A stretch of DNA of 64,000 nucleotides from Candidatus Litorirhabdus singularis (GCF_026262625.1 NZ_SHNN01000003.1:248001-312000), one strand, 5' to 3'. Counted from the first letter of the stretch, positions 1-8,788 are shown. The notes: generated by a model not told the origin, from the letters alone. Numbers and translations are program-made.

Positions 1-141
1 GGGATTGGTTTCATAAAAATGATAATGTGAGCCGACCTGCACTGGTCTGTCACCGCTATTCTCGACACGCAGTGTTAGCGTCTCGCGACCCTCATTGAGT
101 GTGATATCGCCTTCAGCGACCAGAATTTCACCCGGTATCAT
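1..141 (-). CDS. ureB: Urease beta subunit UreB (partial, 3' end outside window)
   Basis: Structural subunit of the nickel urease, which hydrolyses urea to ammonia and carbamate in the cytoplasm. Only the first 47 codons are present; they begin [12 protein letters not shown] and include the [10 protein letters not shown] segment, both typical of UreB. The start is an ATG at 141, 15 nt after the ureA stop, and the frame is open to the window edge. The large subunit gene ureC and the accessory genes ureEFG are expected beyond position 1. Identification from family knowledge is secure despite the truncation. Confidence 0.95.
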   Translation of the reverse strand, partial: MIPGEILVAEGDITLNEGRETLTLRVENSGDRPVQVGSHYHFYETNP

Positions 142-156
142 GCTGTCCCTCGCGTT

Positions 157-459
157 TCAGTTAATTGGATTGTGGACAGTGACCAACTTGGTCCCGTCAG
201 GAAAAGTTGCCTCAACCTGAACTTCAGCAATCAAGTCGGGAACCGCATCCAGCACCTGCTCGGCACTGAGAATGGTCCGACCATAGCTCATCAGTTCGGC
301 AACGGTCTTGCCGTCACGGGCACCTTCCATTATTTCCAGCGTCAGGTACGCAACCGCTTCCGGGTAGTTCAGGCGCAAGCCACGCTGAAGACGTCGCTCT
401 GCCAACAAGCCTGCGGTTACCACCAGCAGCTTGTCCTTTTCTCTTGGCAATAGTTCCAT
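157..459 (-). CDS. ureA: Urease gamma subunit UreA
   Basis: The 100-residue gamma subunit of urease, the usual length for a separate ureA. The start [13 protein letters not shown] and the end [12 protein letters not shown] are family hallmarks. It lies between ureD (34 nt upstream) and ureB (15 nt downstream), the canonical ureDABC order. It forms the (alpha beta gamma)3 apoenzyme with UreB and UreC. The tight spacing points to co-transcription with the urt transporter genes upstream. Confidence 0.97.
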   Translation of the reverse strand: MELLPREKDKLLVVTAGLLAERRLQRGLRLNYPEAVAYLTLEIMEGARDGKTVAELMSYGRTILSAEQVLDAVPDLIAEVQVEATFPDGTKLVTVHNPIN

Positions 460-493
460 AGTTCATTCCGTATTCGCTGCAAGTTTGCAGATA

Positions 494-1366
494 TTATGTA
501 TACCAGATACGCGGCACACTGGCAGGCCGTTGCATAACCAGCGGACGCAGGACCTGCCACCAGTCGGTAAAAAGCTTGCGCGCCTGCGCCGCGCTGCTAC
601 CGAGGTAGCGACCAAGCACGAAGTCTCCGTTAAGGCCCAAAGCTGCCTCGCGCTGCAGTCCAGCCGCGCCAATCATCGCACGTAGAGTGTCCAGGGTCAG
701 CGTAGACGGCGCCGTCACCGGACCAATCAAGAAAAAACCGGCCACCGGCTGGCCTTGCAACCCCACTTTGGAATCCAGCAGAGGCAAGTCCGCGGCAGTC
801 AACTTCAGCTGCTCGATAAACACCGGACGCCCGTCAAGAAAGACCGCATAGCGCTGCCTGAAACTGCCATCATTAAAGCGAGAGGCGCTGGCCGGTAATC
901 CGAAGCAGGTAATTTCCCAAGCCCCGAAGTGCGCGCCCGGCGCCAAGTTAACAGTTGTCTCAAGCTCCACTCTGGCGCCGTCATAGACAATACTCTCTTG
1001 CGGAAACCACTCGACCGCGGCGTCAGTGTCCACTTCAATATGTACGTTCTGAACCTGAGCATCACCACCTTGGCGCGCTCTATACATGCGCCCAGCCCCG
1101 GGCGTTGTCAGCAAAGCCGCACTGGCTGCGCCTGCATGAATACTGATCTCAAGCCGATCCCCGGAAACCAGTCCACCCGGAGGATGCAGCGGATAGACAT
1201 GGGCCCAATTCGGGCCCTCTGGATAAAAGGGCTTTTGTACGTACAGCGGACCGACGTGGTGGCAACTACTCAAACGACTTCCGCGGTCGGTGCGGGTAAA
1301 CTTCAGCGCCAGTTCTGCATGCCAGTGTTCCTGATGAATCTTATCCAGAGCGGATTCAGCCCTCAT
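494..1366 (-). CDS. ureD: Urease accessory protein UreD
   Basis: Accessory protein that binds apo-urease and, with UreF and UreG, guides nickel insertion into the active site. The 290-residue product has the UreD signatures: KPFYPEG near residue 46, HPPGGLVSGD near 62-71 and TTPGAGRMYR near 86-95. It starts at an ATG at 1366 that overlaps the end of the small upstream membrane-protein gene by 11 nt, so translation is probably coupled. It is the first true urease gene of the operon. Confidence 0.95.
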   Translation of the reverse strand: MRAESALDKIHQEHWHAELALKFTRTDRGSRLSSCHHVGPLYVQKPFYPEGPNWAHVYPLHPPGGLVSGDRLEISIHAGAASAALLTTPGAGRMYRARQGGDAQVQNVHIEVDTDAAVEWFPQESIVYDGARVELETTVNLAPGAHFGAWEITCFGLPASASRFNDGSFRQRYAVFLDGRPVFIEQLKLTAADLPLLDSKVGLQGQPVAGFFLIGPVTAPSTLTLDTLRAMIGAAGLQREAALGLNGDFVLGRYLGSSAAQARKLFTDWWQVLRPLVMQRPASVPRIWYT

Positions 1367-1553
1367 GATCGCCCGCAGCCAGCGGCGCCATACCTGCTTC
1401 GAATAACGATCGCCAGACGGCCGCGATCATAATCGCTCCGACTACTGCGGCAACGCTATAAAGTGGGTCAATACCCTCACCATGATGCGCCTGCGCCAGC
1501 GAAGGTACCATCGCTGTCGATAATCCTGCTGCTATACGCCGAAATGAAATCAC
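1356..1553 (-). CDS. Small secreted or membrane protein inside the urea operon (unknown)
   Basis: Sixty-five residues. The N-terminus looks like a signal peptide (MISFRRIAAGLSTAMVPSLAQA) ending in an Ala-X-Ala site, followed by HHGEG and one hydrophobic helix (about 33-50), then an acidic tail AAGDHEG. The start is a GTG at 1553 with a GGAG motif about 6 nt upstream. It overlaps ureD by 11 nt and sits between urtE and ureD, so it belongs to the operon. I do not recognise the family. The AHH start of the mature part loosely recalls HupE/UreJ metal permeases, but it is far too short to be one. Confidence 0.7.
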   Translation of the reverse strand: MISFRRIAAGLSTAMVPSLAQAHHGEGIDPLYSVAAVVGAIMIAAVWRSLFEAGMAPLAAGDHEG

Positions 1554-1653
1554 CTGCTACTCCTATATTGCCTGTCGCCATTGGCGCACTATGCAATGCT
1601 CCAGTTTGTGAGCCGCCGGCGTTCATCTACCGGTAGCAATTTTTCGAGTCTGA

Positions 1654-2349
1654 CTAGACCGCCAAGTGGCGATTTACCAGTTCATCGCTTAGTAAATCCA
1701 TGTTGCCAGATGCTACCACACGGCCCTTCTCCATTAACCGAAACTCCTGCCCGACGCGACGTGCGAAGGCGAGTTTTTGCTCTACGAGTATTACAGTAAG
1801 GCCCTGCTCCTTATTCAGCTTCAGCACCACATCGCCGATCTGACGCACGATATTGGGCTGGATACCCTCATTGGGTTCATCGAGAATCAAAACCTGCGGA
1901 TCAAGCACCAAGGCGCGACCGATAGCCAGTTGCTGCTGCTGGCCACCTGACAGGTCGCCGCCACGGCGACTGAGCATATCGTTGAGCACCGGGAACAGCT
2001 CAAACACTTGTTGCGGTATCTCCCGGATTTTGTCGCGGCGACTGCCCAGGCCGATACGCAGGTTCTCTTCCACTGTCAGCAGCGGAAACACGTCACGTCC
2101 CTGCGGCACATAAGCCACGCCGCTGCGCGGTCGGGCCACCGCCGGCAGTCGAGCGAAATCAGTATCGCCGACACGAAGGCTGCCAGACTTTATGGGCAAC
2201 AGACCCATAAGGCATTTCAATAAAGTTGTCTTACCAACACCGTTGCGCCCCATGATGCAAGTTATGGAACCCTCCGCCACCTCAAGATCAAGATCCCAGA
2301 GCGTCTGGGTGCTGCCGTAAAATTGATTCACCCCTTCTATACTGATCAA
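1654..2349 (-). CDS. urtE: Urea ABC transporter ATP-binding protein UrtE
   Basis: One of two ATPases of the high-affinity urea importer UrtABCDE, homologous to LivF. Walker A is GRNGVGKTT (about 34-42), the signature LSGGQQQQLAIGRAL is near 134, and Walker B VLILDEPNEG is near 154. The start is a TTG at 2349 that overlaps the urtD stop (TTGA), preceded by a GGGGGAAGG ribosome-binding stretch; no upstream ATG fits. At 231 residues it has the family length. The unusual start and overlap imply translational coupling to UrtD. Confidence 0.95.
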   Translation of the reverse strand: MISIEGVNQFYGSTQTLWDLDLEVAEGSITCIMGRNGVGKTTLLKCLMGLLPIKSGSLRVGDTDFARLPAVARPRSGVAYVPQGRDVFPLLTVEENLRIGLGSRRDKIREIPQQVFELFPVLNDMLSRRGGDLSGGQQQQLAIGRALVLDPQVLILDEPNEGIQPNIVRQIGDVVLKLNKEQGLTVILVEQKLAFARRVGQEFRLMEKGRVVASGNMDLLSDELVNRHLAV

Positions 2350-3182
2350 TGTCCTTCCCCCAGGTAAACTTCGATAACTTCGGGGTTATTTTGAACTTCT
2401 TGCATCGAACCCTCCGCGAGCACCGCTCCCTGATGCAGAACGGTAACAGTGCGCGCGATGCTGCGCACAAACTCCATATCATGCTCAACCACCACCACGG
2501 TTCGTTCACCCGCCAAGCTCGTTAACAATTCGGCGGTGCGCTCAGTCTCCTGCGGCGTCATTCCAGCAACGGGTTCATCCACAAGCATTAACCGCGGGTC
2601 GGCAATGAGCAGCATGCCAATCTCCAACCACTGTTTCTGGCCATGGGACAGCGCGCCAGCGAGCATGGACTCCTGCCCCTGTAAGCCGATTGTCTCCAGT
2701 ACGTGTGCTATGCGGTCGAGTTCTGCGCTGCCCAGTCGTGACAGCAAACCATAAAATATCGACTTGTTTACCTTCATCGCCAACTCAAGGTTAGTGAATA
2801 CGGTTTGGGCTTCAAACACACTGGGCTTCTGAAACTTGCGCCCGATACCCAGCGCGGCGATTTCTGCTTCGTCTCGATCGAACAGGTCAAGCGTCTGACC
2901 GAACCAGACCTGCCCACTATCGGCGCGCGTCTTCCCGGTTATTACATCCATCAACGTTGTCTTACCCGCACCGTTGGCACCTATCAAACACCGCAGCTCC
3001 CCATCATTGATATACAAATTAAGATCATTTAGCGCCTTAAAACCATCAAAGCTGACACTCAAACCTTCCACATACAATAGTATGTTTTTTGATGCGTCGA
3101 CGGCCGGTGGCTGTTTCTCGATGAGAAAAGGCCACAGCTGATCACGCGGCATACTCTGACGAAAATCTTCTGACAAACTCAT
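2346..3182 (-). CDS. urtD: Urea ABC transporter ATP-binding protein UrtD
   Basis: Second ATPase of the urea importer, LivG-like, 278 residues from the ATG at 3182. That start overlaps the urtC stop as ATGA; the frame stays open further upstream, but that part lies within urtC. Walker A GANGAGKTT spans 68-76, the signature is LSHGQKQWLEIGMLL and Walker B is LMLVDEPVAGM, all near 165-200. The long N-terminal extension of about 35 residues before the ABC fold is normal for UrtD. It pairs with UrtE under the membrane permeases UrtB and UrtC. Confidence 0.95.
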   Translation of the reverse strand: MSLSEDFRQSMPRDQLWPFLIEKQPPAVDASKNILLYVEGLSVSFDGFKALNDLNLYINDGELRCLIGANGAGKTTLMDVITGKTRADSGQVWFGQTLDLFDRDEAEIAALGIGRKFQKPSVFEAQTVFTNLELAMKVNKSIFYGLLSRLGSAELDRIAHVLETIGLQGQESMLAGALSHGQKQWLEIGMLLIADPRLMLVDEPVAGMTPQETERTAELLTSLAGERTVVVVEHDMEFVRSIARTVTVLHQGAVLAEGSMQEVQNNPEVIEVYLGEGH

Positions 3183-4327
3183 GAGGCCTGCCCCTTTACT
3201 TGCAGCCAGCGCGCTTTTACCCACCCCACAATACCATCGGGCAGAAACACGGTGACGCCGACGAACAAAGCGCCCAGCGCAAACAGCCAGGCCTCGGGCC
3301 ATACCGCCGTAAATCGGGTTTTGGCATAATTTACTAGAACGGCACCAAGCACAGCCCCATAGAGGGTACCGCGGCCACCTACCGCCACCCATACCACCGC
3401 CTCGATAGAATTGAGTGGCGAGAACTCGCCCGGATTGATAATGCCTACCTGAGGTACGTAAAGTGCGCCGGCAATGCCCGCTAACACAGCCGAGTACACA
3501 AACAACCAGATTTTGTAATGCTCAGTCCGAAAGCCAATAAAACGCGTACGGGTTTCGTCATCACGCACGGCACGGATTATCCGTCCCAGTTTGGACTGCA
3601 TTATCCAGAGGCTGACGGTATATCCAGCGCCCAATGCTAGTGCCGACAACATCAACAACGCAACGCGGGTAGAGTCCTTTTGCAGGTCATAACCCAGGAT
3701 TTCCTTGAAATCAGTCAGCCCGTTATTGCCGCCAAAACCCAGCTCGTTGAGAAAGAACGCAAGCATCAGGGCGAAGGTCAATGCCTGGGTCATAATGGAG
3801 AGATAGACTCCCACCACCCGCGAACGAAATGCCAGATAACCGAACCCAAAGGCCAGCAGCCCGGGCACCAATGCCACCATAATCAGCGCCAACCAGAACT
3901 GGTCAAAACCTAGCCAGTACCAGGGCAACTCCTCCCAGTCCAGGAACACCATAAAATCGGGTAATTCAGGATTGCCGTAAACGCCGCGATCGCCGATCTG
4001 TCGCATCAGGTACATGCCCATTGCATATCCGCCAAGGGCGAAGAAGGCGCCGTGGCCCAGACTAAGGATTCCGCAATAGCCCCACACCACGTCCACCGCC
4101 AGCGCCAACAATCCGTAACACAGGTATTTGCCCAGCAGCGTTATCGTGTATGTGCTCACATGAAACACTGAGTCTGGCTCAAACAGCAGATTGCCAACCG
4201 CGGCCAGCGTGGTAATAGCGAACAGAATGAAAAGAAATACCCTCGCACCCTGACGCAGTTCCTTGGCTCGATCCGCCACTCCCGGCAGCGCAGCGTAATC
4301 TGATCCTATTGCTCCCACAGCCGTCAT
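3179..4327 (-). CDS. urtC: Urea ABC transporter permease UrtC
   Basis: Inner-membrane permease, LivM-like, 382 residues with about nine to ten hydrophobic segments. The start chosen is the ATG at 4327 (MTAVGAIGSDY), which overlaps the urtB stop as ATGA. The family region WGYCGILSLGHGAFFALGGY marks the first conserved permease block, and AVGGRGTLYGAVLGA near the C-terminus the second. It forms the translocation path with UrtB. Confidence 0.95.
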   Translation of the reverse strand: MTAVGAIGSDYAALPGVADRAKELRQGARVFLFILFAITTLAAVGNLLFEPDSVFHVSTYTITLLGKYLCYGLLALAVDVVWGYCGILSLGHGAFFALGGYAMGMYLMRQIGDRGVYGNPELPDFMVFLDWEELPWYWLGFDQFWLALIMVALVPGLLAFGFGYLAFRSRVVGVYLSIMTQALTFALMLAFFLNELGFGGNNGLTDFKEILGYDLQKDSTRVALLMLSALALGAGYTVSLWIMQSKLGRIIRAVRDDETRTRFIGFRTEHYKIWLFVYSAVLAGIAGALYVPQVGIINPGEFSPLNSIEAVVWVAVGGRGTLYGAVLGAVLVNYAKTRFTAVWPEAWLFALGALFVGVTVFLPDGIVGWVKARWLQVKGQAS

Positions 4328-5982
4328 TCCGCCGCCCTCCCCTGTTGCGGGAATAGTCCACGCGGACGTTTCTGAATAAACAACACGATAAATACCAGTA
4401 CCAGTATTTTCGCCATAACAGCACCCGTGGCGGGCTCCAGAAACTTGGTGAATACACCCAGCGACAAACCTGCAACCAGTGTCCCCCACAGATTACCGAC
4501 GCCTCCAAACACCACTACCATAAAGGAATCAATGATATAGGCCTGGCCCAGATTGGGGCCCACGTTGGTCAGCTGACTAAGCGCTACGCCAGCCAAGCCA
4601 GCAACACCGGAGCCGAGCCCAAAAGTCATGGCGTCAACCCAATCCGTTTTTACACCCATGGCTTTAGCCATCGATCTATTCTGAGACACTGCGCGCACGT
4701 TCAATCCTAGAGTCGTGCGTTTTAAAATAAGTTGTAGCAGGACAAAAACCAGCAGTGCAAACAGAAAAACATACAGACGGTTATAGGTCAGCGAAAATAT
4801 GCTGTTGATCTCTAGTGACCCACTCATCCATTCCGGGGTCGCGACCTGACGATTGAGCGGCGAGAAAATGCTTCGGACAGCCTGCTGCAAGATCAAACTG
4901 ACACCAAACGTCGCCAACAAGGTTTCCAGCGGCCGACCATGCAGAAAACGAATAACACTACGTTCTATTAGAATACCCACTAACCCCGAAACCAGAAAGG
5001 CGGCCGGCACTGCTACCAGCAAAGAGTACTCAATATGGTTTGGCATTAGCAGTTGCACAACATAGGTGGTGTAAGCGCCCAGCATAATGAGCTCGCCGTG
5101 CGCCATATTAATGACCCCCATGACACCAAAGGTAATCGCCAAACCAGTCGCAATAAGCAACAGCACGGAACCCAGGCTGAGACCAAAAAATAGCGTTTCC
5201 AAGAACGCATAAAACCCGAGCTTGCCGTCAATTTTGTCAAGCAGCCGACTAGCACTGGTAAACACCACGATATCCTGCTCCAGCGGTTGCGCATCCGCAT
5301 CCAACGCCACCAGCGCCTGCAGGGCATTGCGCACAGCCGGCTGCAAGCTACCTTCGAGCTCTCGTAAGGCTTGCAGGCGAGGCTGCCGGTCGGTCGCCGC
5401 GATCAAAAGATTCAATGCCAGCGCCTCATTCAGTAAATCGACTATGTCGCTGTCAGTTTCCTGGGCACGCGCCTGCTGTAGCAGTTCCAGATTAGCCTGA
5501 TCCGGCTTTTTGAGCATATTCTCAATGGCGGTCAAACGCAGCTTTGGATCATCGCTGAGCAAGGTAAGCCGGCCAATAGCCGCTCGCAGCTGCACCCGCA
5601 GTGCGTTGTTGAGTTTGACTTTTCTGATTTGCTTCTTGGCAACAGACCCTAACGCGTCAGTACTGAATACGTCACTGATCTGAAAGCCACCCTCGGTTTG
5701 TGAGACTGCTCGAACCAGCCGCTTATCAGAGCGCTGATAGTAGAGTTCACCAGCCAGCAAGGCTTCCAATACGGGCAACGCGGTTGTACCCGCCTCCAGC
5801 TCCAGCCGCTCGACCAGCGCCGGCATCTTACGTAGATTGGCACCAACAAGAGGTTCACTGAGCTCGGCTAAAGTGACCGAAGGGTTTGGGGTCGAAGACT
5901 CTGCCGCGGACTGCTGACTGTAAACAACGCCGAACACCGCAATAACAAGCGAGAGAAAATAATGGATGGGCAATTTATTCAT
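4324..5982 (-). CDS. urtB: Urea ABC transporter permease UrtB
   Basis: LivH-like permease of the urea importer, 552 residues. It has a signal-like N-terminus (MNKLPIHYFLSLVIAVFGVV), then about 220 hydrophilic, helix-rich residues expected in the periplasm, then the permease core beginning near 265 (LFFGLSLGSVLLLIATGLA, GVINMAHGELIMLGAY). Such an N-terminal extension is common in proteobacterial UrtB. It lies 100 nt downstream of urtA, with an intrinsic terminator in the gap, so it should be expressed at a lower level than the binding protein. Confidence 0.95.
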   Translation of the reverse strand: MNKLPIHYFLSLVIAVFGVVYSQQSAAESSTPNPSVTLAELSEPLVGANLRKMPALVERLELEAGTTALPVLEALLAGELYYQRSDKRLVRAVSQTEGGFQISDVFSTDALGSVAKKQIRKVKLNNALRVQLRAAIGRLTLLSDDPKLRLTAIENMLKKPDQANLELLQQARAQETDSDIVDLLNEALALNLLIAATDRQPRLQALRELEGSLQPAVRNALQALVALDADAQPLEQDIVVFTSASRLLDKIDGKLGFYAFLETLFFGLSLGSVLLLIATGLAITFGVMGVINMAHGELIMLGAYTTYVVQLLMPNHIEYSLLVAVPAAFLVSGLVGILIERSVIRFLHGRPLETLLATFGVSLILQQAVRSIFSPLNRQVATPEWMSGSLEINSIFSLTYNRLYVFLFALLVFVLLQLILKRTTLGLNVRAVSQNRSMAKAMGVKTDWVDAMTFGLGSGVAGLAGVALSQLTNVGPNLGQAYIIDSFMVVVFGGVGNLWGTLVAGLSLGVFTKFLEPATGAVMAKILVLVFIVLFIQKRPRGLFPQQGRAAE

Positions 5983-6019
5983 GCGGTTACTGACCTGAAA
6001 AGAACGTTAGGAAATGGGC

Positions 6020-6051
6020 AAAAAAAAGGAGGGGTCGCCAGACGACCCCTC
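6020..6051 (-). terminator. Intrinsic terminator between urtA and urtB
   Basis: Read on the minus strand it is GAGGGGTCG, loop TCTGG, CGACCCCTC, then C and eight T (6027-6020): a perfect 9-bp stem with a 5-nt loop and a full U tract. It lies about 30 nt after the urtA stop and 37 nt before the urtB start. It would cut most transcripts after the porin and urtA genes, leaving partial read-through into urtBCDE and ure. Confidence 0.9.
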
Positions 6052-6082
6052 AAACCCACTTACACCCATGTAAGGAGCTGCT

Positions 6083-7369
6083 TTACATGTTCTGACCGGA
6101 GCATTTAGCTGTCTTCGCATTGAAGTTGCCGCAGCGAATTGGGGTTACCCAGTCAGCGACAATATCCTTGGACCCAGGCAGGTAATCAGACCAAGCATCA
6201 CCCGGCACTACGCCCATGGTTTCAGAGACAACTTCGAACTGCCCGTCAGCCTGAATTTCGCCAATCAATACCGGCTTGGAAAGGTGATGATTGCGATTCA
6301 TAACCGCTGTACCGCCGGTCAGGTTTGGTGTGGTTATCCCGATCATCGCCTGCTCTACAGCGTCAACATCGGTAGTACCGGCCTTCTCTACAGCCGCGAC
6401 CCACATATTGAAACCTATATAGGTAGCTTCCATAGGATCGTTGGTCACCCGTTTATCGTCCTTGATGTACTTCTTCCACTTGGCGATAAACTCGTCGTTC
6501 TCGTCGCTTTCAACACTCTGAAAGTAGTTCCAGGCGGCGAGGTGACCCACCAGCGGCTTAGTGTCGATACCGGAAAGCTCTTCTTCCCCGACCGAAAAGG
6601 CTACTACTGGAATATCTTCCGCTGAGATTCCCTGGTTACCGAGCTCCTTATAGAAAGGAACATTGGCGTCACCGTTGATCGTTGATACAACAGCCGTCTT
6701 CTTACCCTCGCTACCAAACTTCTTTACATCCGCAACAATGCTCTGCCAGTCAGAATGACCGAACGGCGTGTAGTTGATCATAATGTCTTTATCAGCCACG
6801 CCCTTGGCCTTGAGATATGCCTCCAGAACCTTGTTAGTCGTACGTGGGTAAACATAGTCGGTACCCGCCAGCACCCAGCGCTTAACATCCAACTCATTCA
6901 TCAGATAATCCACAGCAGGGATCGCCTGCTGATTGGGCGCAGCGCCGGTGTAGAAAACATTCTTTGAGGATTCCTCACCCTCGTATTGAACCGGGTAGAA
7001 CAACAGTCCGTTGAGCTCTTCAATAACCGGCAGCACAGACTTGCGTGAAACGCTGGTCCAGCAACCGAAAATCACATCGACCTCTTCCTGGCTAAGCAGC
7101 TCACGGGTTTTCTCCGCAAACAACGGCCAGTTGGATGCGGGGTCTACAACCACAGGCTCCAGTTTCTTGCCAAGCAGTCCGCCTTTCTTGTTCTGATCTT
7201 CAATCATCATCAGCACGGTGTCTTTCAGTGTGGTCTCACTGATCGCCATGGTGCCTGACAGTGAGTGAAGAACACCGACCTTAATCGTGTCCGCTGCGTA
7301 CAGGCTGGCACTTAGTACAGCGCCGCCCACCGCTAAGAGAGCTGTGGACATTAATTTTCTTGTATTCAT
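6083..7369 (-). CDS. urtA: Urea ABC transporter substrate-binding protein UrtA
   Basis: Periplasmic urea-binding protein, 428 residues. It has a signal peptide MNTRKLMSTALLAVGGAVL...ASLYA, with the mature protein starting at ADTIKVGVLHSLSGTMA. The segment GCWTSVSRKSVLPV and the downstream NYFQSVESDENDEF are typical of UrtA rather than amino-acid LivJ proteins. It lies 29 nt after the porin gene with no room for a separate promoter. The terminator downstream suggests the binding protein is made in excess over the membrane complex. Confidence 0.95.
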   Translation of the reverse strand: MNTRKLMSTALLAVGGAVLSASLYAADTIKVGVLHSLSGTMAISETTLKDTVLMMIEDQNKKGGLLGKKLEPVVVDPASNWPLFAEKTRELLSQEEVDVIFGCWTSVSRKSVLPVIEELNGLLFYPVQYEGEESSKNVFYTGAAPNQQAIPAVDYLMNELDVKRWVLAGTDYVYPRTTNKVLEAYLKAKGVADKDIMINYTPFGHSDWQSIVADVKKFGSEGKKTAVVSTINGDANVPFYKELGNQGISAEDIPVVAFSVGEEELSGIDTKPLVGHLAAWNYFQSVESDENDEFIAKWKKYIKDDKRVTNDPMEATYIGFNMWVAAVEKAGTTDVDAVEQAMIGITTPNLTGGTAVMNRNHHLSKPVLIGEIQADGQFEVVSETMGVVPGDAWSDYLPGSKDIVADWVTPIRCGNFNAKTAKCSGQNM

Positions 7370-7398
7370 TGATACTTCCTCGGTTCGTTAAATTTGGG

Positions 7399-8556
7399 TT
7401 AGATTTGGATCTGGATGCCAAAGGAGAGACTCTGAACATCGGCGCCCTTATAGCCGCTGATGTTGGCATCACCGGTGCCGTAGTTAAGGTTCAAGCGCGC
7501 GTTATGGCCGTCGATCACGTAGTTCACGCCGAGTTCAGTCAAGTCGCTCTTGTCGCCATCAGAGGGTTTGTTCTCTACGTAGCGCACATAGGGCTGAAAC
7601 GCTCCGGGACCGATCTTTTCACCGAAGTAGAATGCCCCTGAAAGGTAATAGGATTCACCGTCAAACAGGCAGAAACAGTCTCCGGTCATCGGTCCCGAGG
7701 CCAGGGTATAGTCCGCTTCGAAGTCCTTATACTCGGCCTCAATAGTCAACGCATTGCCATCGCCAACAACAGTCTCAGACAGTAGGTCTATGGTGTAGCC
7801 ACTGAAGTCACCCGAGCTATCCTCACTGCCCGTGCCGTCCTTCTGGCTTTGTGCGGACACTGCAAGAGTTAACACATTGCCCGCCTTGCCGAAGTAAGTG
7901 CCGCTAGTATAGTAGGCGGGGTTACCTTCCATATTCAGGAAGTTGTAGGCAAACCGCGCGGCAAAAAGCGGATTGTCATCGACGTTACCAAAACCTTCCA
8001 CACCTTCAAAAGCACCTACCGCGTATTGAAACTTGCCCAGTGTTCCCCATACGGTAATACCATCATCGCGCCCGTAGGAACCGGCATCACCGCCCTGATC
8101 AGATGGATACAGCGGCTGCGTGTACTGGTTCCAGGTCAAACCATAGAACGGACCATTCATTTCAATTCGATCTGCCGGGGTTAGCATTCTTCCCATCCAG
8201 ATATTGAATGACGGAGAGAATTCCAACTGAGCAATCGCATCCAGCACATCGACGGGCCCGTCGCCAAAAATTTCATCGGTGTTAAACGTGAACTTAACGT
8301 ATTCATGCACCTGTCCGGAAAAGTAGAGGCGTATGTTCTCTACATCAAAATCAGTCGCATCATCACCACTGGGAGAAGCGTCTTCAGTGAATTTGGCAAC
8401 GGTTCTTAAACCCGCTCCCACCGAAATCCATTTAGTATCATCAATCTCCAGTTTTTTGCCGGCGAGTGCTGGCATGGAGATGCTCGCGCCCGCAATCAGC
8501 CCCACGGCCATGACCAGTTTCGCTATCGGTTTGACAGCAGTAGTAACGTTTTTCAT
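7399..8556 (-). CDS. Outer-membrane porin of the urea operon
   Basis: 385 residues with a signal peptide (MKNVTTAVKPIAKLVMAVGLIAG... ending PALA). The rest alternates polar and hydrophobic residues rich in Gly, Asn, Asp and aromatics, typical of a beta-barrel. Start features such as KWISVGAGLRT and DVENIRLYFSGQVHEYVKF recall the phosphate-selective porin O/P superfamily. The last residues (SFGIQIQI) form a beta-strand but lack the usual terminal Phe/Trp. The start ATG at 8556 has an AGGGGAT ribosome-binding site. As first gene of the urt-ure operon it probably passes urea or short amides across the outer membrane; that substrate is inferred from position only. Confidence 0.8.
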   Translation of the reverse strand: MKNVTTAVKPIAKLVMAVGLIAGASISMPALAGKKLEIDDTKWISVGAGLRTVAKFTEDASPSGDDATDFDVENIRLYFSGQVHEYVKFTFNTDEIFGDGPVDVLDAIAQLEFSPSFNIWMGRMLTPADRIEMNGPFYGLTWNQYTQPLYPSDQGGDAGSYGRDDGITVWGTLGKFQYAVGAFEGVEGFGNVDDNPLFAARFAYNFLNMEGNPAYYTSGTYFGKAGNVLTLAVSAQSQKDGTGSEDSSGDFSGYTIDLLSETVVGDGNALTIEAEYKDFEADYTLASGPMTGDCFCLFDGESYYLSGAFYFGEKIGPGAFQPYVRYVENKPSDGDKSDLTELGVNYVIDGHNARLNLNYGTGDANISGYKGADVQSLSFGIQIQI

Positions 8557-8574
8557 GCTAAATCCCCTAGGTAC

Positions 8575-8598
8575 AAAAGTTATCGGAATGTAACTTTT
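8575..8598. promoter_or_regulatory. Inverted repeat in the leader of the porin-urt operon
   Basis: AAAAGTTA (8575-8582) and TAACTTTT (8591-8598) are perfect inverted copies around an 8-nt loop (TCGGAATG). The site lies about 20 nt before the porin start codon. It may be an operator or an RNA hairpin in the 5' untranslated leader. No U tract follows on the minus strand, so it is not a terminator. Function is unknown. Confidence 0.5.
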
Positions 8599-8659
8599 CG
8601 ATGAGGCGATTATTCAGGCTTGGGCGATCTGGCGGTATTCGTTCAATGTCGGAAGCTAC

Positions 8660-8675
8660 TACGTCAAATGACGTA
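8660..8675. promoter_or_regulatory. Perfect palindrome, candidate operator of the urea operon
   Basis: TACGTCA and TGACGTA flank AA, giving a 7-2-7 perfect dyad about 105 nt upstream of the porin start. It lies in the divergent gap between the urea operon and the small membrane protein at 8789. The geometry suits a dimeric DNA-binding regulator. I cannot assign the protein, and no regulator gene is adjacent. Confidence 0.5.
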
Positions 8676-8788
8676 GAGCACACTTGAGTTACGCCAGAAA
8701 CACGCCCAAGTCCTGGGTTTGCATACTCAAGCGGCGCTGGCTACAGTGGCTGACACCACACTAACAATAATCCAGGATATCCAAGCCC

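Noticed and set aside
1356-1553. Small gene before ureD as HupE/UreJ nickel permease
   Set aside because: UreJ has about six helices and 190-200 residues; this has one helix after its signal and no HupE motif beyond an AHH start.
8690-8730. A GG...GC pair at 12-nt spacing on the minus strand upstream of the porin, resembling a sigma-54 site
   Set aside because: Outside the two dinucleotides the match to TGGCAC-N5-TTGCA is poor, so NtrC-type control is not claimed.
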